64,000 nucleotides of DNA. Origin: Nocardioidaceae bacterium SCSIO 66511. GTDB lineage: Bacteria > Actinomycetota > Actinomycetes > Propionibacteriales > Nocardioidaceae. The DNA lies in contig CP095846.1 of NCBI GenBank assembly GCA_023100825.1, positions 124,001-188,000 of the forward strand, read 5' to 3'. Under the pieces are notes generated by a model, which was not told where the DNA came from, searched no databases, and worked only from the letters and a program-made list of their open reading frames with translations. Numbering within the stretch: position 1 is the first letter of the stretch; each line of letters starts with the position of its first letter. Made by a program: the position numbers and the translations under genes. This document shows, piece by piece, positions 8,552-16,956 of the stretch.

Positions 8552-9365
8552 GGCGAGGACGATTCCGCGGTCGCTTGCGGGCGTTGTCGAGCACCTGGAG
8601 CTCGAGGGCGATCCGGTCGTCACGGTCGACTCGTTGCGGGTTGCGATTCACGCGGCGGGCCGCGAAGACCCCTCCGACGCGAAGGTACGGAGGACGGCGT
8701 ACCGACTGCAGCAGGCAGGGTGGCTCGGCACGCTGAGGAGCAGGAATGCTTGGGAGTTCCTGCCCGGGTCACGTGCGGGCGCCCACAGCGGTGGTGACAG
8801 GTTTCTTGAGTTTCGCGCCTACGATGCGAATCATCGAGGGTGGCCTGGAACTCTTGCGATGGAGTCGGCTGCCGGACTGCACGGGCTCGCTCAGCGTTTT
8901 CCTGAGCGGGAGGTGCTTGCTTTGCCAAAGGGGATGCGGGCGCCGAAGTCGTTCGCAAGCGAATGGCGGACGATCACGTCGGCCGTTCCCGCGAGTGCGG
9001 CGGTGTTTGTGAACGGCCTCAGGACCTGGACCGTCGAAGCGCTTCTGGTCGGTATCGGTGAGCGGCCAACGAACTACCGGGACGTTGCGGGCCTGGCGCA
9101 GTGGTTGCCTGAGGCAGTTGCGCGTGCCGATCTAGAGGTGGTTATCGAGTTGCTGTCGGATATGTCGAATGCAACTGTGCAGCGCACCGCGTACCTCTTC
9201 GGTGCGGTCGACCTGGATGCTGCGCGCGACCGAGTCCTCGAGGGTTCACACCCGCTGGAGGTGGCGTGGTTCGGTCCCCGAGGAAGGGGCGGGCTATACG
9301 ATCCGGCAACGGGTGTTCACGACACCACACTGCGTCCGCTCTTGTCGGCGGGGACCGGAGCATGA
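8550..9365 (+). CDS. Type IV toxin-antitoxin AbiEi family antitoxin
   Basis: A 271-residue cytoplasmic protein. Residues about 25-70 look like a winged helix (DSLRVAIHAAGREDPSDAKVR followed by LQQAGWLGTL), the DNA-binding part of AbiEi antitoxins. The rest (VLALPKG, then helices around VQRTAYLFGAVDLD) resembles the antitoxin domain that counteracts the AbiEii nucleotidyltransferase. The gene sits directly before an AbiEii toxin with an ATGA junction, the classic order. Codon use looks less GC-extreme than in neighbouring genes, which suggests acquisition by transfer; this is a visual impression only. Confidence 0.85.
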   Translation: MARTIPRSLAGVVEHLELEGDPVVTVDSLRVAIHAAGREDPSDAKVRRTAYRLQQAGWLGTLRSRNAWEFLPGSRAGAHSGGDRFLEFRAYDANHRGWPGTLAMESAAGLHGLAQRFPEREVLALPKGMRAPKSFASEWRTITSAVPASAAVFVNGLRTWTVEALLVGIGERPTNYRDVAGLAQWLPEAVARADLEVVIELLSDMSNATVQRTAYLFGAVDLDAARDRVLEGSHPLEVAWFGPRGRGGLYDPATGVHDTTLRPLLSAGTGA

Positions 9366-10242
9366 ACCACCGCCTGACGGAGGCTACCTGACTCGGCACT
9401 ACCAGGGTGCCAAGGGTGGCAGAGATGCGGCTCTCCTCGATATTGCACAGGATTTTGCGCTGTACTACCTCCACGAGCGTGGGTTGTTCGGGCAGGGGCT
9501 GGTGTTCAAGGGCGGGACTGCACTGCGGAAGTTTCGCGCTGGCAGTGCTGGCAGGTTTTCGACTGATCTCGACTTCAGCGCCCCGGACGAGAACGTCGCT
9601 CTGGATGCCCTGCAGGCACTTGACGACGTTGACGTTGATGGATTCCGGTTCTCTGTGACGACCGTGGGTGACGATGGCCGGCGTGGTGATCTTCGGGTGG
9701 TGACGCCGTTCGGTGTGCCGGACATCGGGGCGAAGGCGGAGCTCTCCCGTCATGGGTTGGCACTGCAGGCCGACGTGCTCGAGCCGGTCCCGCAGCCCAT
9801 CCACACCAGATACGGGTTCGAACTGCCGGCGTTGCCGGTGGTGCGCGCGGAGGAGGCAATCGCGGAGAAGCTCGCGCGTTATCGGCGGGTGTCGCTTGCA
9901 CGTGATCTGTACGATCTCGCCTGGTTCGCTGACGCGGGTGCGCTGGATGAACCGCTCGTACGCCGGCTGCGGGTGTTGAAGACCTACCGTGACGTGATTG
10001 TTGATGGCCGTGGAGGGCGACCGCTCGATCCCGAGGAGATTCTGGCTCCCCGAGCTGCGGCTGATTTCGACCGGGAGGACATCGGTTACCTCACGAAGCC
10101 CGTCGATGTGCCGAAGTGGATCAAGAAAGTGCAGTCGCGGTATGTGTTCCTCAGAGATCTGGCACTCGACGAGGTCCGCTGGTGTGCCTGCAACGCGCGT
10201 GACCGGTACGAGGTCGATCAGGCACTCGAAGCCATGGGCTGA
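9362..10242 (+). CDS. AbiEii/AbiGii family nucleotidyltransferase toxin, apparent frameshift at codon 8
   Basis: The bulk of the protein reads GYLTRHYQG onward and has the AbiEii signature: GGTALRKF, then RFSTDLDFS with the DxD metal site, and KLARYRRVSLARDLYDL in the C-terminal half. Family members transfer nucleotides to tRNA or other targets. The ATG at 9362 overlaps the antitoxin stop (ATGA) and encodes MNHRLTEAT then a stop; moving one base back after GAG (9380-9382) joins MNHRLTE to GYLTRHYQG and restores the expected N-terminus. In the toxin frame itself the nearest upstream candidate start is GTG at 9313, inside the antitoxin gene. So either one base was lost, or translation uses another start or frameshifting. 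The intact product would be about 293 residues. Confidence 0.75.
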
Positions 10243-10274
10243 TCGTCGGCTCGGCCGCCCGGCGGAGCCGACGA
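10243..10274. terminator. Bidirectional terminator between the AbiEii toxin and LysR genes
   Basis: TCGTCGGCTC at 10243-10252 pairs perfectly with GAGCCGACGA at 10265-10274 around a GC-rich 12-base loop. It starts at the base after the toxin stop codon and lies four bases beyond the stop of the convergent LysR gene, so it can serve both. Confidence 0.6.
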
Positions 10275-10277
10275 ACG

Positions 10278-11219
10278 TCAGTCGATACCGTGGCGCTGTT
10301 GCCAGGCCGTGTAGACGGGTTGGTTGGCAAGGGCGTCGGACAGTGCGTCGGCAACGAAGCGGGCCAACTTGGTGAGGCTGGTCGCCAATGGGTTGTGGCG
10401 CTCGACGATCAGTAGCTGACGTACCTGGATCGGGCAGCCGACGAGCGGCTTGAGAATGGCTCCGGAGCACCGGTTGGTCGGTACGCTCGGCGCGATCGCC
10501 TCTCCTGCCCGGATGAGTTCGATGCCGAGCCCGTCGTTCAAGTAGTGCACGATCTTCGGTGTGAAGCCCGCGTCGGCGCAGACCTCAGTCATACAGTCGG
10601 TTTCGCGGTCGACGTCGAGCGGCGACAGCAGCCACTGATCGTCGGCCAGCTCGGCGAGCTCGACCTCGGTCTCGCGGGCCAGGCGATGGGTTTCGGGCAG
10701 CATCACGAACGCCGGCGTGCAACAGATCTCGGCGGAGGTGATGCGCGAGTCGAGCGGTATCTCGTACCCCTTGAACTCGTGCACGACGGCCAGGTCGAGC
10801 CGCTTGGCGGCAACCAGATCGATCAGGCCACCGATGCGGAACTCGCTATTGGTGACGATCTCGGCATTGGGGACCGTCGCCCGCAAGCCGTTCATCAGGC
10901 CGAGCATCGCCTGGCCGTACCGCACTCCGATCCGGACCTGCGCGGGCGCGGTCGAGGTCGCCGCGGCGACCTCGGTCTGCAGTGAGTCGAGGACGGAGAG
11001 GACCGCGTTGGCTCGTCCGACGACGAGCCGGCCGAGCGTTGTGGGTTCGACGCCGTCGCGGGAGCGTACGAAGAGGTCGCCGCCGAGGCTCTCCTCGATG
11101 CGCCGCAGCTGCCGCGTCAGGGCAGGCTGCGTTGAGCCGAGGGCCGTTGCCGCGGACGTGATGCTCCCTGCGTCGGCGATCGACTTCACCAGTCGAAGAT
11201 GCCTGGACTCGATGTCCAC
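10278..11219 (-). CDS. LysR family transcriptional regulator
   Basis: A 313-residue protein. Residues about 2-60 form the winged helix-turn-helix (HLRLVKSIADAGSITSAATA, then STQPALTRQLRRIE), and about 90-300 the periplasmic-binding-like effector domain. The start is the GTG at 11219 (VDIESRHLRL), immediately before the conserved HTH; no strong ribosome site is visible. It is divergent from a TetR gene 120 bases away. The target is not evident; the divergent TetR/efflux genes are the obvious candidates. Frame beyond the start is not homologous-looking. Confidence 0.85.
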   Translation of the reverse strand: MDIESRHLRLVKSIADAGSITSAATALGSTQPALTRQLRRIEESLGGDLFVRSRDGVEPTTLGRLVVGRANAVLSVLDSLQTEVAAATSTAPAQVRIGVRYGQAMLGLMNGLRATVPNAEIVTNSEFRIGGLIDLVAAKRLDLAVVHEFKGYEIPLDSRITSAEICCTPAFVMLPETHRLARETEVELAELADDQWLLSPLDVDRETDCMTEVCADAGFTPKIVHYLNDGLGIELIRAGEAIAPSVPTNRCSGAILKPLVGCPIQVRQLLIVERHNPLATSLTKLARFVADALSDALANQPVYTAWQQRHGID

Positions 11220-11299
11220 GTGTCGAGGGTAAGCGTTCAGGTGCCGTTTGGCGCCCGCTAACAATTCAGCATGGGCTCGGAGGAGCCGAATGCAGACAG

Positions 11300-11321
11300 T
11301 TCTGGACACAGCGGTACAGAA
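11300..11321. promoter_or_regulatory. Candidate TetR operator, copy 1
   Basis: A 22-base imperfect palindrome with half-sites TTCTGGAC and GTACAGAA around ACAGCG, ending 18 bases before the TetR start. It is closely matched by a second copy at 11957-11978 in front of the efflux gene. Two matching palindromes flanking a TetR gene and its neighbour are the expected pattern of an autoregulated repressor. Confidence 0.6.
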
Positions 11322-11339
11322 CGTGTCAGGATGGTCCGC

Positions 11340-11918
11340 ATGCCACGCCCACGCGAGTTCGACGAGCAGGCGGCGATCGACTCCGCTGTCGAGTCGTTCT
11401 GGACTCATTCGTACGCCGGGACGTCCACGGCGGTGCTGTGCGAGGCGACCGGGCTTTCGCGTAGCAGTCTCTACAACACCTTCACCGGCAAGTCGGAGCT
11501 CTACCAGAGCGCGTTGCGTCGTTACGACGAGGTGAAGAGCGCCCAGCGCGGCGCGTACCTCGATGGTGAGGGCACCGGGCGGGAGCGGCTGGAGAGTCTG
11601 CTCGAGGCTGTGCTGCGCGAGCAGTGGTCGAGCGATGAGCGGCGAATCTGCCTGGTGGTGAACGCCGCCGTCGAGGTCGGCAACTCCGAAGAGGCGGTGG
11701 CCGCGCTGGCGCGGCACAATCTCGAGGCGTTCCGTGACCTGCTCGCACAGCTCATCGGCGAGGGTCAGCGTGACGGCTCGATCACTGCAACTGCGCCGGC
11801 GCGTGAACTCGCCGCCGTCGTGCATGCTGCGCTGAACGGCGTGCAGGTCGCCGATCGGGTGGCGGTCGACGACGCCGACGGCCGCGCGACCGTACGAACA
11901 CTGATGTCGATGCTCTGA
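11340..11918 (+). CDS. TetR/AcrR family transcriptional regulator
   Basis: A 192-residue repressor. The N-terminal HTH (residues about 8-55) includes AIDSAVESFWTHSYAGTS and ATGLSRSSLYNTF; the remaining helices form the ligand-binding and dimer domain. The ATG at 11340 is preferred because AGGATGG lies at the right distance; ATG at 11331 is also possible. It precedes an efflux pump and an SDR on the same strand. Matching palindromes upstream of itself and of the pump indicate that it represses both, and that the pump substrate or a related quinone/aldehyde-like compound is the inducer. Confidence 0.87.
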   Translation: MPRPREFDEQAAIDSAVESFWTHSYAGTSTAVLCEATGLSRSSLYNTFTGKSELYQSALRRYDEVKSAQRGAYLDGEGTGRERLESLLEAVLREQWSSDERRICLVVNAAVEVGNSEEAVAALARHNLEAFRDLLAQLIGEGQRDGSITATAPARELAAVVHAALNGVQVADRVAVDDADGRATVRTLMSML

Positions 11919-11956
11919 GTCTGCCTCGATCCGAGGTGGACTCTGCCCTGCCCACA

Positions 11957-11978
11957 TTTTGTACACAGCAGTCCAAAA
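11957..11978. promoter_or_regulatory. Candidate TetR operator, copy 2
   Basis: Half-sites TTTTGTAC and GTCCAAAA around ACAGCA; 17 of the 22 bases match copy 1 at 11300-11321. It lies just before the AAGGAG ribosome site of the efflux gene, where a bound repressor would block transcription. Confidence 0.6.
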
Positions 11979-11987
11979 AGGAGCCTG

Positions 11988-13217
11988 ATGGGAACGCGAA
12001 CCCAACGATTGCCGATTGCCGTCCACGCGCTCGCGCTCGGAATCTTCTGCCTCGGTACGTCGGAGTTCATGCTTGCGGGACTGTTACCGCAGGTGGCGAG
12101 CGGCCTCGACGTGAGTATCCCGGATGCGGGAATGCTGATCAGCGCGTTCGCGATCGGAATGCTGTTCGGTGCACCGCTGATGACTCTCGCGACGTTGCGG
12201 TTGCCGCAGCGCGCCACCTTGCTCGGAGCGGCGGCCGTGTTCGGTCTCGCGCACGTAGCGCCGTTCGCGGTCGACGGGTACGCCTCGCAGCTGGTCGGGC
12301 GAGTGGTGGCGGCCGTCGCCTGTGCGACGTACTGGGCCGTCGCCGCCGTCATCACGACCAAGCTGGCGGGGCCGGAGCGTACGGCGCGAGCGTTGGCCGT
12401 GCTCGTCGGCGGGCTCACGCTTGCGAACGTCGTCGGTGTGCCCGCAGGTACATGGATCGGAGGGACGCTCGGCTGGGAAGCGGCATTCGTGGCGGTCGCG
12501 GTCGCGTCGGTGGCCGTGGTGGTGCTGCTCCGAGCACTGGTGCCCGTACTGCCCGATGCGCGTACGGGGCTGCCGATGCGTGACCTAGTGCGCTCGGAGA
12601 CGCGTGCGTTCCGCGACCGACGGCTCTGGCTGGCACTTGCGACGACTGCGACCTTCCAGGCTGCGGTGTTCTGCACGTTCTCCTACCTGGCACCGCTGTT
12701 GACCGACGTCGCCGGGCTGCCGGAGAAGTACGTTCCGCTCGTCCTGCTGTTGTTCGGCATCGGCACCTTCGTGGGCGTCACCATCGGCGGGCGCTACGCC
12801 GACCGAGACATGCTCGCCAATGTGGTGCTCAGCCTGGCTGCGATGGTTCTGGCGCTGCTGTTGTTGGCTGCAGTCGCCGGATCACGCATCGGAGTCGTGG
12901 CCGCGGTGTTCGTACTCGGTGCAGCGTCGTTCTCGATCGCCGCGGCGCTGAACGGCCGGGTGTTCGCCTTCGCCGGCGACGCGCCGACGCTCGCGGCGTC
13001 CGTCAACGTGTCTGCCTTCAACGTGGGCAACGCGCTGGGACCTTGGCTCGGCGGCGTCGTCATCGGAGCCGGTCTCGGGCTTCGTGCACCCGTCTGGATG
13101 GGTGCGCTCTTGGGCGTCGTCGCGCTCTGTTTCGCCGCGGGCTCGTGGCGGATCGAACGCGCGCGGCCGACTACTCCAGCCTTCGTACAAAGAGAGGATC
13201 AACATGTCGGAGAGTGA
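11988..13217 (+). CDS. MFS drug efflux transporter, Cmx/CmrA-like
   Basis: A 409-residue membrane protein with twelve predicted helices of the DHA1 drug:proton antiporter type. The first helix pair, LGIFCLGTSEFMLAGLLPQVA and DAGMLISAFAIGMLFGAP, and the motif-C-like LANVVGVPAGTWIG closely follow actinobacterial chloramphenicol exporters of the Cmx/CmrA group. The actual substrate is unknown. AAGGAGCCTG precedes the ATG. The stop overlaps the next gene by 14 bases, so the pump and the SDR are one unit, controlled by the TetR operator just upstream. Confidence 0.85.
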   Translation: MGTRTQRLPIAVHALALGIFCLGTSEFMLAGLLPQVASGLDVSIPDAGMLISAFAIGMLFGAPLMTLATLRLPQRATLLGAAAVFGLAHVAPFAVDGYASQLVGRVVAAVACATYWAVAAVITTKLAGPERTARALAVLVGGLTLANVVGVPAGTWIGGTLGWEAAFVAVAVASVAVVVLLRALVPVLPDARTGLPMRDLVRSETRAFRDRRLWLALATTATFQAAVFCTFSYLAPLLTDVAGLPEKYVPLVLLLFGIGTFVGVTIGGRYADRDMLANVVLSLAAMVLALLLLAAVAGSRIGVVAAVFVLGAASFSIAAALNGRVFAFAGDAPTLAASVNVSAFNVGNALGPWLGGVVIGAGLGLRAPVWMGALLGVVALCFAAGSWRIERARPTTPAFVQREDQHVGE

Positions 13218-13944
13218 ACGACGCGCCATCGTGGTCGGCGCAAGCAGCGGGATGGGGCGCGCAATCGCAGCCGATCTCATCGCCTCCGGGGCATCGGTCG
13301 CCCTGGTCGGTCGCAACGGGGACGCTTTGCGAGAAGTGGCAGGCGGCGACCCGCGCCATTTCGTGCTCGTCGGTGACCTACTCGATCAAGCCGCCGTCGA
13401 TGGGATGTTCAAGCAGGTGTCCGAGGCGTACGGGAGCCTCGACGTCGCAGTCAACACTGCGGGGATCCTTCCACCATTGGCACCGGCCGCGGACATCGAG
13501 CGCGTCGACCTCGAGCGGGCGATGCTGACGAACGTCGTCGGCGTACACGCCGCCATGCGCCACGAGATCGCGCTGATGCGATCAGCCGGGGGTGCGATCG
13601 TCAATGTGTCATCCAACCTCGGTCCGCACGCGACCCTGGCCGGGTTCGGCGCGTACGGTGCGAGCAAGGCGGCGCTCAGCGCTCTCACCAAGACGGCGGC
13701 GCTCGACCACGCCGCGGAGGGCATCCGGATCAACGCGATCAGCCCCGGACCGTCGGACACGCAGATGTCGTACCGGCCCGGGGAGGGCGCATCGGATCGA
13801 GATGCGCGGATGAAAGACGCCAACCCGTCGGGGCGGGTGGCGCGTCTCGACGAGATCGTCGCCGCCGTTCGCTACCTGACGTCCGCCGAATCCGCTTACG
13901 TTGTCGGTGCCGACCTCGTCATCGACGGCGGCGCGTCGGTGTGA
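13204..13944 (+). CDS. Short-chain dehydrogenase/reductase
   Basis: A 246-residue classical SDR. GASSGMG at 12-18 binds NAD(P), NTAG is the structural motif, and the catalytic serine (VNVSSN) and YGASK (YxxxK) are present. The C-terminal VVGADLVIDGGASV is usual for the FabG-like group. The ATG at 13204 lies inside the end of the pump gene with GAGAGGATC upstream. Linked to an efflux pump under TetR control, it probably modifies the same compound, for instance by reducing a carbonyl. Confidence 0.9.
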   Translation: MSESERRAIVVGASSGMGRAIAADLIASGASVALVGRNGDALREVAGGDPRHFVLVGDLLDQAAVDGMFKQVSEAYGSLDVAVNTAGILPPLAPAADIERVDLERAMLTNVVGVHAAMRHEIALMRSAGGAIVNVSSNLGPHATLAGFGAYGASKAALSALTKTAALDHAAEGIRINAISPGPSDTQMSYRPGEGASDRDARMKDANPSGRVARLDEIVAAVRYLTSAESAYVVGADLVIDGGASV

Positions 13945-13947
13945 TCC

Positions 13948-15318
13948 TCAGCGCGGCAGCGGCCGGGTCATCCGGAAGGCTCCTTCGGGGTCGCGCTCCT
14001 TCTTCAACGTTCGAAGGCGATCCAGCGTCGCGGCGTCGTACGCGCGCTCGGGCTCGCTGCGGCCGAGGAAGTTGTAGAGCGTGCGGTCCGTGGCCGCTTC
14101 GCCGAGCGCCTGCGGGACCCCACGGTGCACGGCATCCATGTCGGCAGGCGTGGCGTTCGGCCCGGGGCCGCCGATGGTGAACAGCTGGTACGGCTCGGCG
14201 ACGGGTCCGGCCACTGCGGGGTCGGCCGGAGCCTCGGAGATGGCCCCGCCGAGGTGACGGATGTTGATGCCGAGGAGGGGCGTACCGCTGTCCGGGCCGG
14301 CAACCTCGAGCAGGTCGTCGATCGTTGACGAGTCGAACCTGCGAAGGAGGGTACCGAGGTCGAAGGACGGTGCCGGATCGACCGGGTCGTCTGCGATTAC
14401 CCCTAGGTCTGCCATCGCTACGGGCTCGATCACGTTCTCGAGCGGACTCCCGGCCGCGACGACACCCGCCAGCAGCGCATTGCATTCGTCGAGCGTGCCG
14501 AGGTAGGCGGCGTTCACCGCGACGAACGACTGACCGCGGCGGGCCTCCGGGATGAACGGAAGGTCAGGCAGGTGGAGGAGCGTGACCGAGGCCGATAGCT
14601 CGGGTGGTGCAGAAGCCGTCAGCGTGGCGAATGCTTCGAGCACGGGTCGTGAGTCGGCGGACGGAAACAGCAGGCGTACGCCGACGACGCCCGGCGACGG
14701 ATAGAGGTCGAACTCCATCGACGTGACGATCCCAAACTCGCCGCCATAGCCGCGAAGTGCCCAGAACAGGTCGGGGTCGCTCTTCGCGGTGACCGTGGTG
14801 AGGTCACCGGTCGCGGTCACCAGCTCGACGGAGCGAACACCGCTGGATGCGAGGCCGTACTTGCGGCCGAACCACGACAACCCGCCGCCGAGCGTGTAGC
14901 CGACAACGGAAATGTGCGGAGCCGAGCCGCCGAGACCGAGTAGTCCGGTGCCGTCGAGACGTTCGAGCACCGCCTTCCACATGGTGCCCCCGCCGACGCG
15001 CGCTACCGAGCGGTCGGCATCGATCTCGACGGAGTCGAGGGCGTGCATCCGGAGCAGGATCGCACCGGTGACGCCGTTCTCCGTTGCCGCGTGACCTGTC
15101 GATTGGGCAACGACAGGCATCCCGAGGCTGCGGGCGGCGCGTACGGCAGCGAGTACGTCGTCGGTGTCCGCTACTTCGACGACCGCCGCCGGGTGCTGGT
15201 CGACGGTGAGGTTCCACGCCTTGCGGGCGTCGTCCCAGGTCGGATCGCCGGGCACATGGACTGCACCGCGTACGGCGGTTTCCAGGGCATGTTTGGTCGG
15301 TACGGCATTGCTGGTCAT
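13948..15318 (-). CDS. FAD-dependent oxidoreductase of the berberine bridge enzyme type
   Basis: A 456-residue protein with an FAD-binding PCMH domain (about 25-200): STGHAATENGV carries the histidine usually bound covalently to FAD, and GGTMWKAVLERL and GGLSWFGRKYGLA follow as in the family. The C-terminal RTLKKERDPEGAFR is the BBE domain that helps bind flavin. Such enzymes oxidise alcohols, sugars or alkaloid-like compounds with oxygen. ATG at 15318 has GGGGGA upstream; the open frame continues to 15369 without support. It is convergent with the SDR gene, three bases apart. Confidence 0.88.
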   Translation of the reverse strand: MTSNAVPTKHALETAVRGAVHVPGDPTWDDARKAWNLTVDQHPAAVVEVADTDDVLAAVRAARSLGMPVVAQSTGHAATENGVTGAILLRMHALDSVEIDADRSVARVGGGTMWKAVLERLDGTGLLGLGGSAPHISVVGYTLGGGLSWFGRKYGLASSGVRSVELVTATGDLTTVTAKSDPDLFWALRGYGGEFGIVTSMEFDLYPSPGVVGVRLLFPSADSRPVLEAFATLTASAPPELSASVTLLHLPDLPFIPEARRGQSFVAVNAAYLGTLDECNALLAGVVAAGSPLENVIEPVAMADLGVIADDPVDPAPSFDLGTLLRRFDSSTIDDLLEVAGPDSGTPLLGINIRHLGGAISEAPADPAVAGPVAEPYQLFTIGGPGPNATPADMDAVHRGVPQALGEAATDRTLYNFLGRSEPERAYDAATLDRLRTLKKERDPEGAFRMTRPLPR

Positions 15319-15429
15319 TCTCGGATCCCCCTCAGGCTCGTTACGTGCTGAAGCCGCCCGAGCCGGCAACCGAAACAGTACCTCAGCGAGACAATGCGCC
15401 GCCGTAACTTTTAGATCGACGTACCACTA

Positions 15430-15447
15430 CGCGCAGTGCGTTGCGCG
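15430..15447 (-). terminator. Short hairpin after the small membrane protein gene
   Basis: CGCGCA (15430-15435) pairs with TGCGCG (15442-15447) around six bases, six bases beyond the stop codon of the minus-strand gene. It could end the operon that begins at 20925. The stem is short, so confidence is limited. Confidence 0.35.
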
Positions 15448-15452
15448 GAGGC

Positions 15453-15650
15453 TCAGTTGCCCACGACGAGCCAGACGAGTACCAGCACGATGATCAAGGC
15501 CAGCACAGCACCGACGACGAGAGCTGTACGCGTACGCGGAGTGGCGGGCTCCTCGCTCTCGTGGCGCTCGACGAACGCCTGGAACATCTGCGTGCTTGCG
15601 CCCGGGTCGAGCTCGTTCTCGGGACCGGGGCGGGGGTTGTTCTCCGGCAT
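15453..15650 (-). CDS. Small single-pass membrane protein
   Basis: A 65-residue protein with a proline- and glutamate-rich N-terminal half and one C-terminal hydrophobic helix (about 43-64) ending a residue or so before the stop. GGAGATTTGC precedes the ATG. I do not recognise a family. It lies 85 bases after the M20 gene on the same strand and could be the last gene of that operon, but a separate transcript is possible. Confidence 0.6.
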   Translation of the reverse strand: MPENNPRPGPENELDPGASTQMFQAFVERHESEEPATPRTRTALVVGAVLALIIVLVLVWLVVGN

Positions 15651-15735
15651 GCAAATCTCCTACACAGTGGCTGGTGCCGCCACCCTATGGCCAGTCGTGT
15701 GTCGGTCGACCACTCGGCCGTCCGATGGCTACGGT

Positions 15736-16953
15736 TCAGCGTGCGCCGCAGAACCTGACGGCCGTGTCTGCGAGCACACGTGCGACGAGTTCCATCTCGG
15801 AGAGGTACGCGCAGTCGTCGGCATCGTCTGCGGTCCTCGCCGGGCCGGTCGGGCCGTACAGGACGCTCGGTATGCCGGCGTTCTGTAGGTGCGCGGAGTC
15901 GGCGCCGCAGTACGAGTGCGGTAGTACTGCGCCGATTCCGTCCACCGGGCTGCCGGCGAGCTCTCGATGGCTGTGCTCCAGGAGATCGACGATCTGTGCC
16001 CGCTCGGGGAGTTCGCTGGGTTCGAACACCACTTCGTTGAGCACGTACGGCGGTCGCGACTCGAAGGAGATCTCGTACTCGAGCTCAGGCCGCTCGCGTC
16101 GTACGTCTTCGATCGCGGCGCGCACATCGGCGATGACCGAATCGCTGGTTTGACCCGGCACGTATCGCACATCGACGGTGATCGTGCACGTGTCCGGCGT
16201 GTAGTTCGGCCCGCTCAGGTCGTACGCGGGTCCGCGACCGGCGACGATGCCGCCGACGACAAGACGCGGTAGGTCCGGCAGGTCCGGATGTGGCGCGTAG
16301 TTGAACTCGATGTCGTTGAGCGCGTTGATGATCGGGATCATTGCCGACAAGGCGTCGACCGCGTTCTCCTTGCGGCTGATGTGCTCTGAGAAGCCGAAGG
16401 TCGAGACCGCGAACTCGAGCACTCCGCAGGTCGTCGTCACCAGATTGTGGGCGCCGAACGGCTCCGGAACGATAGCGGCGTCGGCGTGCAGACCGTTGCG
16501 GAGGGCGTAGGTCGTACCGACGCCACCCTGTAGTTCGCCCGCGACGCAGGCGAGGACGAGATCTCCCTCGAGAGCGCCGTGTGTCTTTCTGATCGCCTCG
16601 GCCGCGATGATCATCGAGGTCAGCCCGGCCTTCATGTTTCGCGCGCCCGCACCGTAGAGCAGGCCGTCTTCGGCAACCGGCTGGAACGGATCTCGGCGCC
16701 AACCGGAGCGAAGCGGATCGATGTCGAGGTGGCCGTTGAACATCAACCGGGGTCCCGACCCACGACCGGGAAGCCGTGCGATCACCTGTCGCCGACCCTC
16801 GGCGACCTCCTGCAGGTCGACGTCATAGTTGCGACGCTCGAAGTAGTCGGCAAGCCAGCCGGCGAGCTTTGTCTCATCTCCCTTGAAGCTCGGTATCTGC
16901 AATACCTCGCTTCCGAGGTCGACGAGTGCGCCCTCGGTGATGTGCTCGAGCAC
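15736..16953 (-). CDS. M20 family (ArgE/DapE-like) protein with altered metal ligands
   Basis: A 405-residue protein with the M20 fold: catalytic domain with an inserted dimerisation domain (about 180-300). NGHLDIDP supplies the first zinc histidine (H75) and VPEPF the glutamate E164. However, the bridging aspartate of GxGxxDMK is asparagine (N106 in GARNMK), the second glutamate of DEExGG is leucine (L141 in GELQGG, general base E140 kept), and no histidine follows GPTGP at the C-terminus. Family members hydrolyse N-acyl amino acids or dipeptides with two metals; here at least the second metal site looks lost. It follows the substrate-binding protein gene by three bases, so it probably acts on the imported compound or has a binding role. 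Confidence 0.8.
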   Translation of the reverse strand: MLEHITEGALVDLGSEVLQIPSFKGDETKLAGWLADYFERRNYDVDLQEVAEGRRQVIARLPGRGSGPRLMFNGHLDIDPLRSGWRRDPFQPVAEDGLLYGAGARNMKAGLTSMIIAAEAIRKTHGALEGDLVLACVAGELQGGVGTTYALRNGLHADAAIVPEPFGAHNLVTTTCGVLEFAVSTFGFSEHISRKENAVDALSAMIPIINALNDIEFNYAPHPDLPDLPRLVVGGIVAGRGPAYDLSGPNYTPDTCTITVDVRYVPGQTSDSVIADVRAAIEDVRRERPELEYEISFESRPPYVLNEVVFEPSELPERAQIVDLLEHSHRELAGSPVDGIGAVLPHSYCGADSAHLQNAGIPSVLYGPTGPARTADDADDCAYLSEMELVARVLADTAVRFCGAR

Positions 16954-16956
16954 GCG

